Assembly: GCF_004359215.1 (NCBI RefSeq)
Contig: NC_090610.1
Location: forward strand, 5,911,869-5,975,868
DNA length: 64,000 bases
Reading direction: 5' to 3'
Source: Bremia lactucae
Lineage: Eukaryota; Oomycota; Peronosporomycetes; Peronosporales; Peronosporaceae
Shown: one piece after another, positions 1-9,833 of the stretch
Position numbering within the stretch: position 1 is the stretch's first letter
Layout: each line of letters starts with the position of its first letter
Notes under the pieces: generated by a model
What the model was told of the DNA's origin: nothing
The model's input: only the letters and a program-made list of their open reading frames with translations
The model's database searches: none
Translations under genes and position numbers: made by a program

Positions 1-3000
1 ATCGGTCTGATAGCTTTTCGCCTTCACCGTCCCCCTCACCCGAACGACGCTCGACTCACAGTCGGCGTCACCATCGGTCTCCTTAACCAGATGGGGGTAT
101 GTGACCTCATTTGGGTCTACATACCGTTTCAGACGACCCACGTAAAATACGGGGTGCGTCTTCATATACGGGGGAAGGGTGAGCCTATAATTTAGGTCTC
201 CAACCTCTTCAACCACCGTAAAGGGCCCAATGAAACGCGGCAACAACTTCGTAGTACCTCCAGGTAGTACAGAAATTGCATTTTTAGGTAGGGTAGCAGT
301 ACTTAATAGTACTTTTTCACCCACTCTAAAGCGTTCATTGTTTTTGCGACCATTTCGGTCCGCATATTCTTTTTGCTTGTCCTGTGCGCTTGCCATTGCG
401 TCACGGACTTTACGTGTGATGGCTAATCGCTCATCCACAAAGCGTTGAGCCTCGCTCACGCTTTTAGCATCAAACTCGCCTATGATACCGCCAAGAGGTC
501 GGTCATAAGGCGTAGTTTTATTGACCACTGCTAACCTGGCAGGGTCACTAGGGCAAGTTTCAGTCGTTGAAATGATACCTCATGGGTCATCGTCATATTG
601 ACGAAACTATGTACCTCTTTCGAACCGAGCAGAGTGAGGGGCCCTCCCCCAAAAGACTCGGGCTGCGCACAAACAAGACTGGCGTCAGATGGCGCAGTCC
701 GTTAATATAAAACGGTGCCTCACCCGTACTGGGGTGGATGCTGTTATTTATAGCGAACTCCACAAAGGGCAATTGCTTGCTCCACTCATTGGGAGTTGCT
801 ATAGTGCGTAAGACATCCGCCACGACCCGATTGGCACGTTCTGTTTGGCCATCGGTCTGGGGATGATCTGCGGTCGACATGTGGAGCTTGCTACCAAGCA
901 GCTCAAACACATGTCGCCAAAAAACAGACGTAAACGAGGATCCCGGTCCGATACTATGGACTCGGGCATCCCGTGTAGTCGGTAAACATGATCTAGGAAC
1001 AAGAGAGCTGCCTCCTTGCCTGTGATCGATGTTTTACATGGTGCTAAATGCACCATTTTGCTCAGTTTGTCTACAAAGACGACTAGCCCCGTCCGATTCT
1101 TATAATCGGGCGGCATGCCAAACATGAAGTCCAGACTTACTGACTTCTAAAAATCCGTTGGAATCGATAGCGGCTTCAGTGGCGCAGTGCTGGATGGCAC
1201 AGGCTTAATGCGCTGACACTGTTCGCAAGAGCGAATAAAGTTGGCCACCCATCTATATAGATGTGGCGACCAAAATTCCTCTGACACTCGTAAGAATGTC
1301 TTTTCACAGCCCAGATCCTATTAGATGGCACATCATGGAGCTCATGAAGGATCATCAGCTTGAGATTTGTATCATGAGGCACATGGGATCACAAAGTGAC
1401 AGCTGATGCCATAACAGGCCGTCGTTGTAGCTAAAGCGATTTAGCTTACCTTTCAGGTGCGACGGAAGGGAAACCTTTCGTCCACCAAAGTGATCCAACA
1501 GCAGGCGACAATGGTCGTCCTGACTGTAGCTCTCTTTTATCTCAGAGGCCAATGAGCTCGTCACGTGGTATGCCTTCTTGGCTGAAACGTTGAGGGCTGG
1601 AGTTGTGCTTTAGCACTAGACACACTTCCCTAGTGTCTAACCTCGAATTCTGGTCTGCATGATAAAGCGTCAGACAAGCCATTAGACCTACCCGGCTTGT
1701 ATTCAACTTTAAAATTAAATTCAGAGAAGAATGTAAGCTATCTTGTCATTCTAGGCGACACGTGCGGTGAGTTTATTGCGGTCCACAGTGATGCGTGATT
1801 CGTATTAACTACAAATGGCTCGGAGCCCAATAGGTGCACACGAAACTTGACGAAGCATTCTTTATTGAAACTAGATCTTTATCATGCATGGGGTAATTCA
1901 GTTCCGCGGCTTTCAAAAGCCGGGACTGATAAGAGATGACGAGGTCAACGCCGTCGTCATACTTCTGCATGAGCACGCTGCCGATTGCAAAAAAAATAAC
2001 TTGCATCGCAGACGTCTGGCAATGCCAAGACCGGTGCCTCAACAAGAGATTGATTCACTGTTGTGAACGGATCTTCTTGTTCTTTTAACCAAACCGATTC
2101 TGCGTCCTTTTTCAAGAGGTCAGATAACGGTTAAGTTTGCTCAGCATAATTCTTGCTATATTTATGCAAGTAATTAGCGAGTCCTAGCAATCGGCGCAAA
2201 ACCTTCACATGCCGTGGGATTGGTCATTACTTTACTATTTTTACCTTGTCTGGGTCTACTCGTACACCATATGTACCTACTATGCAGCTTTGAACAGATA
2301 TCTCAGGGACCCCTATGACGCACTTTTGCAAGTTGACGTTCAATTGGGCGTCCTTCAAAGTCTGCAACACAGCGTCTAAATGACGCTTGTACGACTCTAT
2401 TGCGCTCAGTCAGTCCTCAGCCCTACTATGCACGAATATGGGGCACGTAGGCACGGTGCTGACGCATCACGTGAGCCACCACTTGGTTGACTGGTGCGTT
2501 TTTTTACCCTTGGGGCATCACAAGCAACTCCCAAACCATACCGCTTGGGTGCTTACTGCCGTTTTGGCTACATCGGACTCTCTCATGAGTACCTGATAGT
2601 AGCCATCCTTCAAATCCAACGCGGAAAAGATAGTTGACTTTCCCATGGAGTTCAACAAGACATCTTTCCGCGGGATTGGCGTTTGCGCCGGTATGGTCGC
2701 CGTGTTCAGCTTATTGTAAGCATGAACCATGCGTCATCCACCTCTGGCTTTACGCACTCAAAAGGTCAGGCTGCAGTGAGGCGATTTTCTCTCACGCACA
2801 TGTCCCGCCTTGGCTCGCTTGTCGAAGAACTCATCGATATAATCGACTTGTTCTTTCGGCAACGGCCATTGCCTGGTCACACAATACTTAGTGCCAGGTT
2901 CGAGGTCTATCTCGTGCCCGATGTCCGTATCTGCTGGAAGGCGGCACTTCTTCTAAGAACACATCTCGATGTTTCCACGGAACCTCAAAGAACGGACTGT

Positions 3001-3351
3001 CTCTCAAGGCATCCCAGCCTTGAGCAGCGAACCGCTTCTTTTTGTCCGTTTCTAGGACGCTCTTGTCCATTGTGGACGACGAGCAACAGTCCACCAAGTT
3101 CTCTTCTAGAACTGGTGCGACTATTTTGTGGGTCTTCCTTTAATTCTGCAAGGAACACATCCCACGATATCACCGGGAGATTTACTTTCTCCTCGGCAGA
3201 TTTAAACTTGCCGGAGCACCTCAACTGAGGGTGTCTTCACAATTTCGTCTTTGACGGCCTCGAACACCTCATTCGAAGGCCCGTCCTCTTTATTAGAAAC
3301 TGATCCAAAAGTCACTCGTTTAGACGTGTATTTGATCGTCCTAATCTGTCG
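1..3351 (-). pseudogene. gypsy pol relic: reverse transcriptase, RNase H, integrase
   Basis: Minus-strand fragments in several frames give, from right to left: an RT N-terminus near 2518-2730 with the motif FSALDLKDGYYQ; an RNase H piece near 1809-2045; an H2C2/linker piece near 1176-1564; the integrase core at 593-1125 with FVDKLSKMVHLA, SDRDPR and TADHPQTDGQTERAN; and a C-terminal module near 120-240 reading PRFIGPFTVVEEVG, the capsule-like domain after gypsy integrases. The catalytic RT YxDD segment is not recoverable, and the integrase is split by a frameshift near position 900. No functional product is expected. Confidence 0.85.
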
Positions 3352-3778
3352 TGAAACGGGGTGTATCGTTACATGAAATTAACACTTAAAAGTTGTTCGT
3401 AAATATATTATCTAAAAGGTAGATAATATTTGGAGGATATTATTTTAAATAGTAATGTTCAGAAATCTATCTATAAATAGGTATAGGCCATTATATCTAT
3501 TTATTTCGCAGACTAATCAACTGTAGATGTAGACAAAAGAGATAGATAGATAAGATTTCAATTGCATGTGTCGTATTAGTTCATAATTAAGTTAGCATTA
3601 ACAGATAGAAAGAAGAGAAGCTTAATTATAATAATACAGTTTTCATTTAACCCTCTTTAAGGGAGTTGTCTTGAAGAGAAGTCTTCCTCTGCTGCACGTA
3701 CTAGTGTACGTGAAGTGACTTAAGGCAGTGCGAAGTGGACTTGTACTGAAGCAGTACAAGTCGTTGTGCCCTGTTTCA
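3352..3778 (+). repeat. LTR of nested plus-strand gypsy element
   Basis: Begins TGAAACGGGGTGTATCGTTA and ends in CA at 3777-3778. The start aligns with LTR starts at 17207 (TGTAACGGGGTGTCACGTTA) and 23995, so it belongs to the same family. It contains compact hairpins such as 3749-3769. A primer-binding site follows two bases later and a gag frame starts at 3927, so this is a 5' LTR. It is inserted inside the minus-strand gypsy G1 pol/protease junction. Boundaries are inferred from TG...CA and family alignment by eye. Confidence 0.7.
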
Positions 3779-3780
3779 GC

Positions 3781-3792
3781 TGGTAGAACTTT
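3781..3792 (+). promoter_or_regulatory. primer-binding site of nested gypsy
   Basis: TGGTAGAACTTT starts two bases after the LTR's terminal CA. Primer-binding sites begin TGG because they pair with a tRNA 3' CCA end. The two-base spacer and the TGGTAG start recur in the other gypsy families of this window. Confidence 0.55.
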
Positions 3793-3926
3793 ATAGTCCG
3801 TCCAAGGACCACATTTCCTTCATCTATCATGGACATGTTAGATGATAGTGGGAATACGCATCACGTTTCCCGTGAAAGCTACTCCTTTCTAAGTGACATA
3901 GAAAGGAGTGCGGTCAAACGAATGAG

Positions 3927-4477
3927 TTGACCGTAGGAAACGATGCAATCTTGGCAATGCTGTCCAATTTGGACAGAGCCATCGCTAAGTTCGTACAACA
4001 TGAACTTGACGAGATGAAGGAGAAGGTAGCCTTGCTGCATCAGCAAGGCTCTCAACAGGCAGAACTGATGAGGTTTCAACAGGTACAGACCCCTGTACCT
4101 GGGATGACGCAAACGCATCGTCCCGAAACCGTAAAGAATGACATCTCTAAGTATAGGGGAGTAAAAAAAGATTCGCTCTTGAGGTGGTTTGTCGAGTTGG
4201 ATAATGCCATAAAGGCACGTCACATCGTCGACGAGCAAATGCGAGTCGCATTCGCTCAATCAAATTTGGCAGGTCGTGGCAAAACTTGGGCATTGGGCCT
4301 TAAGTTGCGCGACCCATACGCCTTTGGGTCGCTAGAGGCTTTTAAAGCCCGGCTCAAACAGACGTTTGAACCGCCAAGGGCTGAGTTCAGAGCTCGTTCA
4401 GAGCTTCTGAAACTCAAGCAAGGCAAGCGTGATGTTCACGCATATGCCCAGCACATACGACTCTTAGCGAGTTGTAT
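3927..4477 (+). pseudogene. gypsy gag (N-terminal part), truncated by sequence gap
   Basis: An uninterrupted frame of about 184 codons runs into the N gap. It reads as a retrotransposon Gag: a helical N-terminus, then the capsid-like signature with SLLRWFVELDNAIKARH, NLAGRGKTWALGLKL and LKQTFEPPRAEFRARSELL. The homologous but broken region lies at 17760-18060 in the plus-strand element G3. No stop is visible before the gap, so this copy may be young. The start is taken at the first ATG after the 5' LTR and primer-binding site. The DNA of this frame is unusually rich in short hairpins. Confidence 0.75.
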
Positions 4478-4665
4478 NNNNNNNNNNNNNNNNNNNNNNN
4501 NNNNNNNNNNNNNNNNNNNNNNNNNNNNNNNNNNNNNNNNNNNNNNNNNNNNNNNNNNNNNNNNNNNNNNNNNNNNNNNNNNNNNNNNNNNNNNNNNNNN
4601 NNNNNNNNNNNNNNNNNNNNNNNNNNNNNNNNNNNNNNNNNNNNNNNNNNNNNNNNNNNNNNNNN
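4478..4665. other. assembly gap, 188 N
   Basis: A run of unspecified bases. To the left is plus-strand gag of the nested element; to the right is minus-strand protease of G1. The rest of the nested element's internal region and its 3' LTR must therefore be hidden in, or lost at, this gap. Its true length is unknown. Confidence 0.98.
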
Positions 4666-5380
4666 CCTAGCACTGTGAACTTCTCTTTACAAGAGAAGTC
4701 ACTAAAGCTGAAGGCGAGTTCTACCTGAACTCCCTCAGACTTAACGAGCGCGCCGTTCGCTAAACGAACGGTCGCCTCTTCTCGCTTGCCATCCTGGCAA
4801 AGCGACTCAAACATCGCCGGTCTCTTTCTTAGAGCCGCGAGTTTCACAAAATTTTGTGATGCACCCGAATCCACTAGGAGGGTCATCACCTGGTCATAGC
4901 CTCTTACATGAGCGCTATAGACCAGCAGGGTTGAGGTCCAAAATTTCGAGACCTCAGGGACTATGCTACCCATTTGTTTCACAACTCGAACTTAGGGGTA
5001 GCTTCAGAATCCGCGTCAATAGGTCATCACACCCTTACTGCGCTCCTGCATTTCCCGACCCCTCAGTGGTCGATCATGCGTCTCGCACGCTGGTTCTTGC
5101 CATCGACCTTTGGGAAGGGAGTCCTCTTGCTGGGCGTCTTCGCACCAGCAGGGACCTTGGCATAGCAGCGAGCCATCATATGGCCGCGCTTGCCGCATTT
5201 GTAATAGACAACGTCTGCATTGCCCAACTCCATGGGAGTGGTATCTGACCTCTCGACCGACGGCTTATACCAAGCTTTTGCCGAGGCACTGTTGAAGGAT
5301 TGCTCCTCAACTAAGGCAATTTGGATTGCCCCTTCCATAGTCGTCGGCACCTTTCTAAAAAGGGCCTGTCGCGATCAACC
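4666..5380 (-). pseudogene. gypsy protease and zinc-knuckle region (G1)
   Basis: The minus strand at 4666-4982 gives a retropepsin-like segment with the active-site signature LLVDSGASQNFV, followed by a region with VRLANGALV typical of gypsy proteases. Upstream, at 5063-5350, a short frame carries a degenerate zinc knuckle (KCGKRGHMMARC) whose first cysteine is replaced by tyrosine. The two pieces are in different frames, so the Gag-Pol junction is broken here. The protease frame ends in the N gap. Confidence 0.8.
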
Positions 5381-6151
5381 GTGCCGTAGTCCGTTCATAA
5401 ACGTGAGTACCTTAATGTGCTCCGGAATCGGACCTACGGAAATGAATGCCGACAGCGAGCGCATCGCCTGCACATACTCTTGCAGAGATCGATTCGTCTG
5501 TCACGCCCCGACGAAGTGTGTCTGAAGCAACACTTCGTTGTTCGCAGCTGGTACATGGCGCGAATCTTCGTCTTAAAGATTGCCCATGTAGGGAACGCCT
5601 TAACGTCCGCCATAAGCGCCGTCAGCCCACTCTGAGGCCTTACCGCGCAGATGCGACATGACGTACGAAACCATCCGGCTGTCGTCGTCGATGAGCTGCG
5701 CGACACCGCATTGCTTCACGGCTAAAAGCCAGTGGACAATCGTGTGCGCTGCAGTTCCATCAAACATTGGCGGATCCATCCGAATGAGCCTCGGCAGATG
5801 CGGCCGGGCAGAGAGCGTCTCAACAGTCCTGGTGAGAGCCTCGCTCCGAGCCTGCTCATGCCTCAGCTCATCCTGAGTCTGAGGGCCGGACTCCGCCGCA
5901 GCATGGCATTGTGCCTCGGACGCGGCCCTCCGCTGTCCGAGCACGAATTCCTCAAACTGCTCCAACTGAGCAAAATGTTGCTCAGGAGGACTACCCAGGA
6001 GCCTGGCCAGGGCTTGCTCACCAAGTCCTTGCGCCATAAGCCCTGCCACCTCCCGATGATGTTCGGAGAGGTGGGGGAAATGAGCCCAATTTATATTGAG
6101 GCTCATCCTCACGTACACACGCAGAGATGCGGATCGTTGGAAGGATTTCAA
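5381..6151 (-). pseudogene. gypsy gag (G1)
   Basis: The longest piece (5600-6151) encodes an N-terminal helical region with HLSEHHREVAGLMAQ, a Gln/Glu-rich linker, then the capsid-like segment MDPPMFDGTAAHTIVHWLL and VMSHLRGKASEWA. A frameshift near 5600 separates it from the rest of the capsid and the knuckle. Gag forms the retrotransposon particle and binds element RNA. The closely similar gag at 30257-30820 shows that G1 and G4 are one family. The start is the first ATG after the primer-binding site. Confidence 0.8.
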
Positions 6152-6160
6152 GTGCTACCA
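6149..6160 (-). promoter_or_regulatory. primer-binding site of G1
   Basis: Read on the minus strand, TGGTAGCACTTG begins two bases after the LTR end at 6163. The same motif at the same spacing occurs at 30818-30829 (G4), and TGGTAGCACTCG occurs at 50878-50889 (G2). Confidence 0.6.
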
Positions 6161-6162
6161 AG

Positions 6163-6693
6163 TGTAGGCGATCACGTCGTAATGCGGCCACGCTCTACTT
6201 AAACACACACCCTAGCACAGCAAGGAAGCGGTTTAACCTGCTTTGCGTGCAGTGAGGTAATTTTGGTGGGCGTGTAAGCGATCTTACCCAACACACTAAG
6301 TACTCTGGTTAAGTGTCGTCACGGGAGCGATAATCCGGCTCCTCGTGCGCACTTACCATGTAGGAAGTAGTTTTCAGACTGATTTATATTTAATCGTATT
6401 AAATATAAATACATATTTTTACCAATAAAAAAATGGCATCTCTATAGATAACACTTAATATGTATTGCGAGCGTATCTTTCTAGATACCTCGCGTAACGG
6501 ATGACGCTAGGCATCATCCCTCCTAATGGGAATGCACCCGTGTGCATCACATACACAAGGGTTGGTCACAAATGTGCATCAGACCCGAGTGCTGGGTCTA
6601 ATTACTTTAATTTAGTAATTGATTATCCCTATAAGTACACCAAGTGTACTTATAGGGAACTGTGTAACATTAGGGCAACTTTAGCCCGTTACA
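6163..6693 (-). repeat. 5' LTR of gypsy G1
   Basis: On the minus strand it starts TGTAACGGGCTAAAG at 6693 and ends CCTACA at 6163, giving 531 bp. The internal block around CTAGCACAGCAAGGAAGCGG is shared with LTRs at 25306-25770 and 30832-31191. It contains a perfect 14-bp-arm hairpin at 6627-6657. The primer-binding site lies on its gag side, which fixes it as the 5' LTR. Confidence 0.75.
6627..6657. other. perfect 14-bp-arm hairpin in LTR
   Basis: Arms 6627-6640 and 6644-6657 are perfectly complementary around a 3-base CAA loop (left arm CCCTATAAGTACAC). It lies about 40 bp inside the U3 start of the G1 LTR. A role in promoter architecture or in RNA structure is possible but not shown. Confidence 0.85.
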
Positions 6694-6799
6694 CCTGACA
6701 TCTGATACTTGATAGAATTTTAGCATGATATCATTTTAGAAAAGGTCTATTTCTGTTGTAGGGTTGTCTGGCGTGTTTTTGTGCGCGAATTTTGTGTTG

Positions 6800-8128
6800 A
6801 AGATTACGCAGGACTTCTGCGCTGCTTATTATCGACGTTGAGCAGTTTTCCTACAATGCTCACAGCATTCAGCTGCACTGAAATTAGCAAACTGTCTTCT
6901 TCTGACTCGTCGTCATCGCCAAAAATCTCGGGAATTGTTCCGTCTGCGTTCTTAACACCAATTATGTCTGCTCTTGTCCATCAGCTCGACGTGCGCTGCC
7001 TGCGCTCCTTGATTGGATTAAGAAGGTTTTCGACTGACATAAGATGGCGAATACGAAGGGCATCGATCGCATGTTGAAGTTCGTTTTTGATCGCTTCTTC
7101 CTTTGTGTCGAGGCCCGCTTCAGCATGCGCTCCAATTCGACTGTCGAAGGGACCCGTGTGTTTAAATTAATTAGCTATGACCGATTCTGGCAGCTCTTCC
7201 CATGCGGCTTTGCTCCAACGCATTGCCATAAAGCTTATCAACTTTGTAAATTTAAGGTAGCGCCTTGTTCGTTCCGATCGAGCGCGTCCTGCAGCAAATA
7301 GCGACGATAGCGACGCTTAAAAACTGCAATCAATTCAGCATCCATAGGCTGAATCTTTGAAGTAGCATTTGGCGGGATCGGGATCCTCTCAACATTACAG
7401 ATTCCTAATTCTGCAAGGATGTGCGAAGGCGCATTATCGTACAGAAGTGCGACTTGTCGATTCTTTGCTTTTAATTCATCGTCAAAGCGCTTTAGCCGCT
7501 CTTGAAAGAGTTTGCTTGTTATGCAAGCATTATTTTTTCATCGATAAAAGATGCTGAGCTCCTCACCAGATTTTATATAATTGGTCGCTGTTTTTACGCG
7601 TAACCGATGCTGAACACTTTCAGCCGATGTGAGCCATCTGCATTTGCAGTGAAGGCAAGAGTAAATCTTGTTTCGTCTTTTTTTTGACCCTTCAATTTAC
7701 GTGCGCGCAATTGTTTTGTCCAAAGCCATTTGATAGTATAGACGAGTCTTATCCATATTATAAGTGTCGCGTAGCTCGTATTTTTGTTGCTTTTCTTTTA
7801 TGGCTGACAGCGCTTCTTCGATCGTCTCCATGTCAGCACATCCGCTTTTGCCGTGCGACTTGAAAGCCTTGAAGCCGTGGCGAGACTTAAGCATCTGAAC
7901 CCATCTATTTGAGAACGATGGCGCTTTTTCAATATTCAGGTGCTCCGCGAACCTTGCAGCTTTTAACTTGATAATATCTGTTGTGCTGCAGACACGGCGA
8001 GCTTCGCATTGGAGAACCCTCTCTGCAATCACTTGATCTAGTTCGGGGTGTTTGGCAATGCGAGTGCTACAAAGGTCATATACTGTGTCAGCAGCCATTT
8101 GTGTAAACGGAGATTTCCGAAATAACAT
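6800..8128 (-). pseudogene. pogo/Tigger-like DDE transposase relic
   Basis: The minus-strand frame at 7697-8128 (143 codons) has a CENP-B/Tc5-type helix-turn-helix region (WVQMLKSRHGFKAFKSHG) and the lead into the DDE domain (YNMDKTRLYYQM). Continuing left in other frames are KKDETRFTLAFTANADGS, then ALLYDNAPSHILAELG with the second catalytic Asp, PPNATSKIQPMD, and an acidic C-terminal tail (FGDDDESEED). This order is that of DDE_1 transposases of the pogo branch of Tc1/mariner. Stops and frameshifts after the first segment make it a pseudogene. Terminal inverted repeats were not convincingly found. Confidence 0.82.
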
Positions 8129-9832
8129 CTACCTTTGCCTCGAGGCTGGTTAAACTCATAGCTATATACTCGCGTTGCTCTTTCAAATGGAACTTATTGT
8201 AGGCTTTGGTAAATTAAATTCTTCATTTGCCCAACGCAGAGAGCAGCTTAAGTCAAGCTTGGCAACGCATCATGCTTTTGGCAGATTTTAAACTTTTATT
8301 TGTTCGTGAGGTTTTTTGAGAGCTAACTTGCTTTGGGGGGGGGGCATCTTTTTGGGGTGGTTTGGGGTATTGGGATGTTATTTTTGTTGTGTACTGGAGG
8401 GAGAGCAGTTTGACGCTTGTTTGATTCTGTGGCACATCACACTTTTAGCCAATCAGCATGCGCGCCACTTTTGTTCGATAAATTATCAGTTATGAGAAGT
8501 ACATCACGTATCTGATATTTGATATTTTATTGTATACTGGAAAAAATCATTCAACAGAGGTTTGACCGTATTAATTATATATTCATTATTCACAATAATA
8601 TGGGCGCTGTTAAAAAATGCTGAAGATGTTCGCCATTCGTTATGTTTATCGCTTTGAGTCTGTATGATTTACTTGGTTAATGACAAATCAATTACTCGCG
8701 CTGATTCTCAACCCTATAAACTAGATCCAAGTTAGAAATCGCAACTTTAAATAGTTGCTTCAAACTGAAAATTCATCCTAGCACCCTATTAAGCTCTTGA
8801 AAAAGGATTGTGATGTTAAATCGGCCAAAGATAGACCATAACATAACGTGTCGAAGGCTGTTATCATTAAGGTAGTGAGATCTGCAGCGACACAACACAA
8901 TTTTAAGTGCCTTAAAATGTGCAAGGCTACATTGAATTAATTAGACCTTGGCAAAGTGTGAAGTGTTAACAAGCAGAGCATTCGTTACTTGATCGATAAA
9001 CAACGCTTTAGAATTGTTGTGATGCTTACTCTTATTTATCGATATAAGTTTTCAACGGCTTTTTCACTATGCGTTTATTGTTCATTACACAAATGTTCAA
9101 TACAACACACCATCCGGGCAGTCATAAGTAACATAGCCAATCGTTAAAATTTATCTTTCTTATGCGAACGAATTTGCCTCTATCGCATGTAAAGATGCTA
9201 ATATGCGCGGGAAGGTTTAATGGTTGGGAATCTAAATACCTTTCATCTTCGTCGCTGATTGCAGATAGTCATTCACTGTAGTGACTTGTGATATATCATT
9301 CGGTTGACCGCATGACACTTTAGTAGAATACTAATGTAAAAGCGAATTGAATGGCGGTGCCACGACGTGATATTATTTATCGTTAGTACGTTATAGGCAT
9401 ACGACACTTTGATTTGATATGTATCGTCTTGTTGAACCATTCAGCCAATGGCTTCGCTAATTTGATTTGGTGGGTCTTGCAACATAGAACAACATACTCT
9501 AATCATTTCAAGGGACTCATTTCACACAAGTTATTAGCTTGAAACCTATCATACTATTAAAATTCTTGAAAAGACTAAACTAAATATAGAAATAAGCTAA
9601 GTGAGACGATCTAAATGCTTTATAAACAATTCGTCGGCATTCCTATCCACCGCAGATAAAAAAGAAAAGAGCGCATACACAAATGAAATGTAAAGTCAAT
9701 TTTCAAAGCATTGAAAATAAGATATTGTCAAGTCTTGCGACCAGTCTATTTTAGACACGTGATTATAGAAAGTCACAAGGGCGACAAAGACGAAGCTCAT
9801 AATGCAACACGCTTTCAAAAAAGGAGCCCCTT
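7498..9832. repeat. direct duplicate, copy A (ends at single N)
   Basis: Starts GCTCTTGAAAGAGTTTGC and ends GGAGCCCCTT immediately before the N at 9833. The same start and end bound 9834-11946. Copy A contains the longer transposase frame; copy B lacks roughly 210 bp of it. Small substitutions and indels separate the two. This is best explained by two haplotypes or an unmerged contig overlap. Confidence 0.85.
8129..9832. other. AT-rich stretch without recognisable genes
   Basis: Upstream of the pogo-like transposase and up to the N junction I see no coding frame of interest. A G-run interrupts an otherwise AT-rich flank near 8332-8344. The whole stretch is repeated at 10302-11946. It may be transposon flank or untranslated element sequence. 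Confidence 0.6.
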
Positions 9833-9833
9833 N
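9833..9833. other. single-N contig joint
   Basis: One ambiguous base separates two direct copies (7498-9832 and 9834-11946). Similar joints occur at 28266 and 58887. Confidence 0.95.

Larger units (their letters stand above)
1..6693 (-). mobile_element. Ty3/gypsy LTR retrotransposon (G1), decayed, 3' end outside window
   Basis: Read on the minus strand from 6693 downwards, this stretch has a 5' LTR, primer-binding site, gag, protease, then reverse transcriptase, RNase H and integrase with a C-terminal GPF-type module running off the window edge. That order (integrase last) defines Ty3/gypsy. It is the same family as the element at 25306-31191, sharing gag, RT and integrase sequence. The body is interrupted at 3352 by a plus-strand gypsy LTR and gag and then by an N run, after which the protease resumes. 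Frame changes and stops occur throughout, so it is a relic. Confidence 0.85.

Noticed and set aside
230..448. Plus-strand 72-codon frame
   Set aside because: Shadow of the minus-strand integrase C-terminal region of G1.
4472..4678. Open frame across the N gap
   Set aside because: It consists almost entirely of unknown residues.
8332..8344. Guanine run as a possible G-quadruplex
   Set aside because: A single G run in copy A that is much shorter in copy B; not a four-run motif and possibly a sequencing length error.
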